This document shows, in pieces, positions 57,701 to 64,000 of a stretch of 64,000 nucleotides of DNA. A program made the position numbers and the translations under genes. Below the pieces are notes generated by a model. That model did not search any database, was not told the origin of the DNA, and was given only the letters and a program-made list of their open reading frames with translations. Numbering within the stretch: the first letter of the stretch is position 1; every line of letters begins with the position of its first letter. This DNA is from Ditylenchus dipsaci (Eukaryota; Nematoda; Chromadorea; Rhabditida; Anguinidae): contig SADC01001389.1 of the NCBI GenBank assembly GCA_004194705.1, positions 62,001 to 126,000 of the forward strand, read 5' to 3'.

Positions 57701-60700
57701 TGTGGTACTTATGCACTGGGGGGGGGGGGGGGGTGGTCGCATTTTTCAGTTATTTAAAATAGTGTTTAAACGTCTCCTAAGTAATTTTTATATGCTTAAA
57801 ACGATGAAAAAGCTATTTTCTAACATTTCTCCACACAAAAATAGATTAAAAAAATTTTTGACCGAAATTCAACTTTTTGCCTTGGGGACAAGGTAAACCA
57901 CCTTATATAAGGGTATTCACCCCGTTTTGGTCACTGGAGCTTGGCAAAAAGAGTCGCTTTATGCAGTTTATGATCAAGAGTCTTGCTCGGAATCATGTCT
58001 AAGGTAAGTGGGTGCGCGCATCTCTAACCGCCAAGCCCCTGCGCCCCGAAGGGCTTGGGGCTTGGGGTTGAGATGCGCACACCCACATACCTTAGACACA
58101 AATCACTCGAAAGTGACTCTGGATGCATAAAAATGTATGCATACCAGAGTTTCTTTATGCGGTAGGCCCCAATCAACAAAACTATGTTCGAATTCCATAT
58201 TTTTTGGTTGTCTGGGTACCTCTTTAGGATGGTTTAGCTTGATCCCCCAAACAAAAAGTCGAATTTTGGTCAAAATTTTTTTTTTCAAAAAATTCATTTT
58301 TGTGTGGAAAAATGTGAGAAAATAGCTTTTTTTATCGTTTTAAGCATATAAAAATCACTTAAGAAACGTTTAAACACTATTTCTAAATAACTGAAAAATG
58401 CGCCCTCCTCAGTGCATAAGTGCCCATTCTGTTCTACTTGTAATAACAAATGAGTGAGCAAATATTGCCTGTCTTAATGAGTAAAAATATGGTATTTGGA
58501 AAAAAATAATGAATATCAAAAAAATGCTCGATTGAAACTGATTTTTTTAAAAGTGTCTTGCGGTTCAAATGTATCACATTTGGTGTTGAAATGTGCAACA
58601 GAATATCAGCTTTCTAAAACATTAAAAATGTCCCGCGAACAGAGTATTGGCAGAAAGTTATAAGCAATTTCTTGAAAACACTGTTTTTTAAAAAAGCAAA
58701 TTTTTGAATTTAATTGACGGAATTTTTTTAAATCACAAATTACAAAAAATATCAGCATGAGAAGAAAAAGCATCAAAATCCTACAAATTCAGTTCAAACA
58801 TGAAAGCAACATGATTTGTAAAAAGAATTTTGCAGGTAATTTAAAAAAAGTAGCGAATTTTCTTGGCGCCAATTCAAAAATAGTACTACTTTGCCGTTCA
58901 ATTCACGCTTTTGAATTTTCGAGTAGTCTTGTAGAGCATGAAATGCTGCACCAGAATATACATTTGTGACAGTCGGTCTTGTAGGTGTTAAGTTGTTGAC
59001 TGAAACCTTATTATTTTTGAGATTTTACCGGTTCGCAGAAGCGCTCGACAAAAATTTCCGAAAAATGGTGCAGTTTTTACGACTCATCCACGATGAGTCA
59101 TTCTATAGATTGACTAATTTTAATTGATAAAAGGCCTGAAAATTTAGGACAATCATAGGCGGGAATGAAATGTTTAGAATGAAATTAATAGAGCGTTGAA
59201 TGTAGCTTTAAAAAGTCATAAGGTCGATCTTTTTCAATCTTTTTAGTGATAATTTTGCTATGTGTATATTTCTGATCGCTTTCTGTGTGATATTCTACCG
59301 TAAAAATGCTGTTCTTTATTTCGATTTGTAATTTGGCCATAAAAATTATTGCATTGAATTTTTTGCAGGTCCTGTTTGTGAGCATTTCCTTCATCATTCT
59401 CATGGTTATTTCATTAGCCTGGCTAGTCTTCTACTATGTCCAAAGGTTCCGGTATGCACATGCAAAGGATCGTCTGCAGCGAAGACTGTTCAATGCGGCC
59501 AAAAAGCACTTACTAGAATTCCGACTAGACCTGTAAAAGCTGGAGACAAGGAATTGGATTCAGATTGTCCAGTTTGCATAGACCCATATAGGACTGGAGA
59601 TATTGTGAGAATGCTCCCTTGCAGGTAAAAAAGCAACTTTTTATTTTTTGAGACAGATGTACGCAATGCGTACTACACATCGTGATTAATTGCCAATTTA
59701 CGTGGATAATATAAATAAGTAGGGTTTTAGGCATATATTCCACAAGTCCTGCGTTGATCCATGGCTGTTGGAGCATCGCACTTGCCCGATGTGCAAAAGT
59801 GACATTCTCAAAGCATTCGGCTATCATGTTAGTGTAAACAGCAGGCGCCGTGCCCAATTCTCTTCGCAGATGGGTGAGGACAGCGAGGGTGGGAGACGAG
59901 TGCAAAGTGGTCATCACAGGCACAACAATGACACTGATAGAATGAGTGTGGATGCTAATTCAACACCAGCGAGTCCAATGCCTTTCCTTTCCCTGTTGTA
60001 AGCGAGATTCATGACCCCTTCAGTTTTACCCCTTCTACTTCTCCTCAACTGGTTCAAGTGATGCATGCCACTAATGCTAGGGCTTTTCAATTATTCCCTG
60101 ACTGTGCATAGTGGAGTGGGTGGTCAATATGCTCAATCTTCAAGCTCTGCTACTCAAACTGCCGTAGATGGTATAAGTAATCCAGGATATGGGGCTACTC
60201 TGATTAATGCTTCTATTGAACGACACAATCAAACGGGTCATTTGTCGATGGTTAAAGGTTAGTGGTTGGTTTTTTTTAAATGTTGCTTAGGCATTTAAGC
60301 AATTTTCGGACATTTTTTTAATTCGAGGTTTTTGCTGCTTAGGTCACATAACGTATTTCCTCTAATAGAGCCACCAGTGGCTTTTTTTTGGATGCCCGAA
60401 AATTTAAAAAAATTTGGGTCAATCTCGAGCTTTTTGGGTGAAAATCCAAAATCGAAACAATGGAATCGGTAGAGCTCGGGGAGTTAAGAAATTGCATTAA
60501 ACAGCTTTGAAAAATATTTACCCTCCCCCAAGATACATATCCTCAAATATGAGAGGGTGGTTCTATTAGGAGTGGTGGCTCTATTAGAGGAAATACGGTA
60601 TTTGAGTCCGTCCTAACATAAAAAAAAATTAGTGACGGAAACGGAATTGGGACGGGACTGGCTTTGGGAGATCGTATCAGCCAATATTTTGATTAGTTTT

Positions 60701-61946
60701 AAAAATGGATCGCCAAGGTTTTTTCCTACCACACCAGAAAAAAAACTTGGCGATCCTTGGCGTCACATTTTAGTCACTGAAACTATTTGTTTCATGGTTA
60801 TGCTCTGACCAAATCCCGGGCCTCTTTTTTACGCTGAATAGAATGGTAACAACAGAATTTTTAAAACTAATCAAAATATTGGCTGACACGATCTCCCAAA
60901 ACCAATCCCGTTTCAATCCTGTTTTAATCACTAAAAAATAAAAGAATTGCAGGAAAACAGCAGAAACCAAAATTCAAAAAGGCGCGAATTTGAAAAATGT
61001 CCGAAAATTGCCTGAAGGCACCCCAAAAAAACATTTTTAGAGAACAGCAAACCTCAATCCCCTTCTTCAGGAAGTCATCTTCTCAGAGCCATGACCAGCG
61101 GATCAAGACGACCACTCAGCAAAGGGCACGTGGTCAACTTGGTACATGTCAGATCTCGCTCACTGAGTCATGCTCAACTTCCACTTAATGCAGGCACTAG
61201 TTCTTCAACTGGTTCTATTAGCAGCAAAAATAATAACGGCGGCTTAGTAACATGTGAAGCAGTGCCCATCGAGTATCATTCCATTGGTGAAGGACCAGAG
61301 GGAAAAGCACTTCGTCCAACAGCCCTTTCCGTTCCGCAAATATTCCTAACGAAGAATTAAACTCTGCAGAATTAGAAGAAGAGTTTCCATTTGTGCTCAG
61401 GACAAAAGCATCCCAGTATTCAGCACAAGCCGAAAAAACCAACCACTGGAAGTGAGGGCTCCCACCACCTACTAGTGAAACATCTGCTATATTCTCCCAA
61501 GTGGACCAGGAGTTGATGGCTCAAGCCACATGCCTAATTACGTGCCAGTTTCTCCGAGCATTTGTCTGGATGGTAGCAGACAACAAACCCCTTCTCAAAT
61601 GAGCCAGTTTTCAAACACTTCGCCCAACCCTCGTCAGTTGGTCAGAGGCCATAGTGCCAGAGCTAATCGCACATCCACAGCACCAACTAGATGCAAAGGT
61701 GTGATGCAAGGAAGAGACAAAAAGCCACCTAGTTACGCCTCTTTCCACTACGCTTTGCCACCTTCAACAGAGGGTCCACCAACCGTAGGCTCTTCAGTAG
61801 GAGAAAAAGAATTAATAGAAAGCATCGGACAAGCATTGCCTCCCAGCGGGTTAAACCCATTGGAGTTGAAAAGCAAGCAAAAGCAACGAGCTGTGCCTTC
61901 ATTCCCACAACCCCATTTTGATACAATCAGTGTTGAATCTCTGTGA
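54732..61946 (+). CDS. Goliath/GRAIL-family PA-TM-RING E3 ubiquitin ligase (5' end not found)
   Basis: These are endosomal or Golgi membrane ligases with a luminal protease-associated domain, one TM helix and a cytosolic RING-H2. Supported exons are 54732-55309 (luminal, partly broken), 59369-59624, 59731-60257 and 61071-61946. The TM exon opens [20 protein letters not shown] then [15 protein letters not shown], matching RNF130/RNF150 very closely. With one A restored at 59501-59505 it continues [20 protein letters not shown] and [19 protein letters not shown]. The next exon gives [20 protein letters not shown] then [12 protein letters not shown], completing the C3H2C3 RING. A long Ser-rich tail follows, ending [11 protein letters not shown]. 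The luminal exon is less conserved (SFSKTS joins directly to VLFVS) and has frame breaks near 55059-55063 and beyond. More breaks fall near 59990, 60110, 61340 and 61460. The signal peptide and first exons are not identified. Confidence 0.88.
55310..57071. other. Left part of the Goliath-like gene's 4-kb intron
   Basis: No exon is visible. It contains copy 4 of the GTCCACTTGGATC palindrome (55873-56205), a pogo-like right end near 56420-56457 (GTTAGGGGTTGACTGTGA), GTTTGTGTCTA repeats at 55530-55580 and their complements at 56510-56570, which may delimit an old element of about 1 kb. Confidence 0.5.
55873..56205. repeat. GTCCACTTGGATC-family palindrome, copy 4
   Basis: CCAAGTGGTCGTCCACTTGG on the left faces CCAAGTGGACGACCGCTTGG on the right. 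The inner GGCATGCTGAATGTGGTTTG faces CAAATCATTCTCAGCATGCC. Slightly farther out AGTCTGAACC and GGTTCAGACT also pair, which may be the true ends. Confidence 0.65.
57072..58991. repeat. 1.92-kb palindrome in the Goliath-like gene intron
   Basis: The outer arms (57072 to about 57560 and about 58510 to 58991) are near-perfect complements: TTAACACCTACAAGACCGAC at one end, GTCGGTCTTGTAGGTGTTAA at the other, and GGCGCCAAGAAAATTCGCTA facing TAGCGAATTTTCTTGGCGCC. The centre is the independent foldback at 57704-58424. Transcription of the intron would give a very long RNA hairpin. Confidence 0.88.
57704..58424. mobile_element. C-run MITE with GC hairpin core, TSD CATTCTGT
   Basis: The ends are GGTACTTATGCACTGGGGGG and the complement of GGCACTTATGCACTGAGGAG. 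CATTCTGT flanks both sides (57696-57703 and 58425-58432). The arms match the family member at 43464-44181. GC hairpin core copy E is at 57925-58200. It is inserted in the loop of the larger palindrome. Confidence 0.92.
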
Positions 61947-61982
61947 TAATTGCTAAATAATTCCATTTGTTGTTAAGCATGT

Positions 61983-62245
61983 AACACGCCTCCAAATAAA
62001 AGTTTTTACCGTAGAGGCCAATTGGGGTTTAAATGGCGTATTTAGCCCGGTAGATATTGACTATGCCATTTTCTCCTGTGGCTCTTGTTGGCTGTGGAAT
62101 ATTGACCCGGGCGTTTTAGCCGTGTAGGCCATTTGGGTCAAATGGCCTATTTTACCTATTTATGGAGAAAATTTCGACAGCTGAAATACGCAAGGCTAAA
62201 TGGCACAGCCTATATAGTGAATTTTTTTAAATTTCGAGGCGTGTT
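61983..62245. mobile_element. MITE with AACACGCCTC ends, copy 2, at the 3' end of the Goliath-like gene
   Basis: The ends are AACACGCCTCCAAATAAAAG and the complement of AACACGCCTCGAAATTTAAA. It begins 37 bases after the stop codon (61944-61946). Confidence 0.78.
61995..62000 (+). terminator. Candidate polyadenylation signal lying inside a MITE
   Basis: AATAAA occurs 49 bases past the stop codon of the Goliath-like gene and within the left terminal repeat of the MITE at 61983-62245. It is the first canonical signal downstream, so the transposon may provide the transcript end. Confidence 0.5.
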
Positions 62246-62495
62246 ATATGTGAGTTATAGTAATGTAAATCAACCATTTGTGTAGTAAGCATTGTTTGTG
62301 TGAGAAAATATATTTTCTCAAACTTTATTGTTGCTTTTCTTTGTTAATTCACTGGCCAAGGTGGAAGCGATCACGTTCTCAGTTTTCGAATAGATTTCTA
62401 AACAGTGAAAAAATTGGATCATTTCTACGAAAAAAATGATCAGAGCTTGGCCAGTCGAAAAAACGCGAGAAAGCAAAATCTCACTATATTGAGTT

Positions 62496-62731
62496 TTAAG
62501 GGGCATGCTCACCTGTTTAAATTTGTGCCTGCCAATTCAATTTTTCTTTCTGAATCATTGAGCTTCTGTACAGATATTTTAACTCGGTTTTATACACAAT
62601 TATACCTAAAATTAAATTCTAAGCCTTGCTTTATTAGAAAAGAAGCTGAACAATCCGTTCAGAAGTTCAATGATAGGGAAAAAAATTTGAGTTAGCGGGG
62701 ACAAATTTAAACAGGTGAGCATGCCGCTTGA
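62496..62731. mobile_element. TTAA foldback MITE
   Basis: TTAAGGGGCATGCTCACCTG faces CAGGTGAGCATGCCGCTTGA; the right TTAA is mutated. The inner arms carry TGCCAATTCAATTTTTC-like sequence and its partner, and GAGCTTCTGTACAGATATTT facing its complement. The interior TACCTAAAATTAAATTCTA is shared with 4248-4487 and 62997-63235. Confidence 0.82.
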
Positions 62732-62996
62732 AACACCACCACTCATTCTTAATTGATGATCTCATTCTGAACCCCATTCCCAGTGATTCTTTTAGCATTA
62801 TTACACGAGACAATAACTTACTAGGTCAGGGCTGATTCGCCGTAACGGTACCCGTTTTGGACAAATTTCTTTTCTGCTGCAAAAAGACTTTTTTTTGCTG
62901 GAACGAATATTTTTCGCAGCAAAAAAGTCCATTTGCATGAATAAAAAAGTCTTTTTACAGCAACAATGTTTGCAGAAAGTAGTCTTTTTGCAGCAA

Positions 62997-63235
62997 TTCA
63001 GGACCATTGCCGTCTCCGACAACGGTTGTCCCCGCCAATTCAAATTTTTTTCTTTATCGTTGGATTTACGTACGAATTTTTCAACTTGGTTTCTAACAAA
63101 CTTTACCTAAAATTAAAGTCTAGGCCTTGTTTTGTTAGAAAACAAGCTGGAAAATCCGTACAAAAGTTCAATAATTAGGAAAAATTTTTGAACTGGCGGG
63201 GGACAATTCAAAACAGGTGGCAATGGCCCTTTAAA
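62997..63235. mobile_element. TTAA foldback MITE
   Basis: The left end TTCAGGACCATTGCCGTCTC (TTAA changed to TTCA) faces the right end GGTGGCAATGGCCCTTTAA. CCCCGCCAATTCAAATTTTT pairs with AAATTTTTGAACTGGCGGGG. It shares its interior with 62496-62731. Confidence 0.75.
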
Positions 63236-63546
63236 AAAATTTATCCATTTGCCGTTGACTAAATTCGCCGTTAAAAAATTCGCCTGAAGACGTTTTTAAA
63301 AAGTTTTTCCGGCGTTTTTGTAAAAAAAAATTCTAAAAACGCTCTAAGTTAGGTTGTAGCTCATGATCTCAGCTATCTTTAAAAAGAGACTGCCTCGATA
63401 TCATGCTCCTTTGAGGCTGTAAATCGATTTTAAGGTTGACACATAAAATCGCGACGGCGAACACCGTGGCGGCGAATCAGCCCTGTCCCTAACTTATAAG
63501 CTCTAAGCTATGATGTAGAAATATGAGTTGAATAATTTGTTGACCG

Positions 63547-63553
63547 ATTTATT
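63547..63553 (-). terminator. Polyadenylation signal of the right-edge gene
   Basis: TTTATT on the plus strand gives AATAAA on the minus strand about 80 bases beyond the stop at 63631-63633. Confidence 0.55.
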
Positions 63554-63630
63554 GTGCTTGCTCTCTACTAAAATAATAAAGCTATTTTCAAAATTTGACT
63601 GTGTAACGGGATACAAGAATACAATACAAG

Positions 63631-63920
63631 TCAACCTTTCAACTCTTTTGATTTGTCCAGGGCTTTCTTCCATTCTTCTTTGAATAGCTTAGAAAATCTT
63701 GTGATCCTTCTACTGGAATTGCTGAGCTGTTTGTTATTTTCTGCTAGACCTCTGAATCGATAGACGGAGGAAACAAAGTAACGTGCAGCCTGCCTCATAA
63801 AGCTCGAGTCGGCCATCTGAAAAGAGGACATAGAAATTTAGATTAAAAATTTATATGTTGACCAACCTTTTGTATCACGCGTTCATCATTCAATAATTGC
63901 CGAATAAATCGGTAGACCAT
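63631..63920 (-). CDS. Small basic protein resembling the NCBP2AS2 family, two exons
   Basis: Exons are 63920-63867 and 63816-63631 with GT-AG boundaries and an in-phase junction, giving 79 residues. It starts MVYRFIRQLLNDERVIQKMA, continues DSSFMRQAARYFVSSVYRFR and GLAENNKQLSN, and ends RFSKLFKEEWKKALDKSKEL. The pattern MV-R-LL-N---V-K-A-S--R-AA near the start and an F---F--E--K- helix near the end is that of the small uncharacterised NCBP2AS2 proteins (about 100 residues in vertebrates). Both exons are free of frame errors. The gene may have upstream noncoding sequence beyond the window. Family assignment is by eye and is moderately sure. Confidence 0.55.
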
Positions 63921-64000
63921 CGGAGACAGATAAGGCTTTTAATTGAATACAAGTCCACAGAAGCTGATAGTCAAATATTTGAAATATGATCTGAAGTATT

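Noticed and set aside
57663..57896. Open frame with a Gly run
   Set aside because: The glycine stretch is the G run of a C-run MITE end; the rest is its arm.

Overview
The window is metazoan nuclear DNA, AT-rich and intron-bearing, with three convincing host genes, one small probable one, and a dense accumulation of DNA transposons. No bacterial, organellar or viral genes were seen. The three main genes are ribosomal protein L4 (+, 4011-5845), a DHHC palmitoyltransferase of the ZDHHC2/15/20 type (-, 32717-35773) and a Goliath/GRAIL-type PA-TM-RING E3 ligase (+, coding exons from 54732 to 61946). A small gene resembling the NCBP2AS2 family lies at the right edge (-, 63631-63920). Their GT-AG introns and domain sets fit an invertebrate. 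I cannot name the species.

Layout. 1-4010: repeats, including a 1.2 kb element with an 8-bp duplication just upstream of RPL4. 4011-5890: RPL4. 5890-9560: no recognisable gene, repeat debris. 9560-16870: two hAT transposase relics, one inside a C-run element and one carrying an inserted pogo element. 16870-25480: pogo, hAT and palindromic elements, including a pogo element whose empty site survives as a second repeat copy about 2 kb away. 25480-29107: an element opened by two later insertions, one of which carries exons and introns of a protein kinase. 29424-31332: three elements nested like Russian dolls. 31340-32510: a palindrome with tRNA-like arms, interrupted by a hAT foldback. 32630-35773: the DHHC gene. 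36000-54230: almost entirely foldback and hAT/pogo-type elements, with two GC-richer unclassified islands. 54730-62250: the Goliath-like gene, whose 4 kb intron holds a 1.9 kb palindrome and whose 3' end has a MITE. 62250-64000: TTAA foldbacks and the small gene.

Two facts govern interpretation. First, all three main genes are broken by single-base frameshifts, and almost all sit where one base is missing from a short homopolymer run while splice sites and flanking codons are intact. This looks like uncorrected long-read consensus error rather than pseudogenisation, so ORFs are fragmented throughout. Second, most of the DNA can be explained as stacked transposons. At least 13 insertions carry exact 8-bp (one 9-bp) flanking duplications readable by eye, several pogo elements are flanked by TA, and a foldback family is flanked by TTAA.
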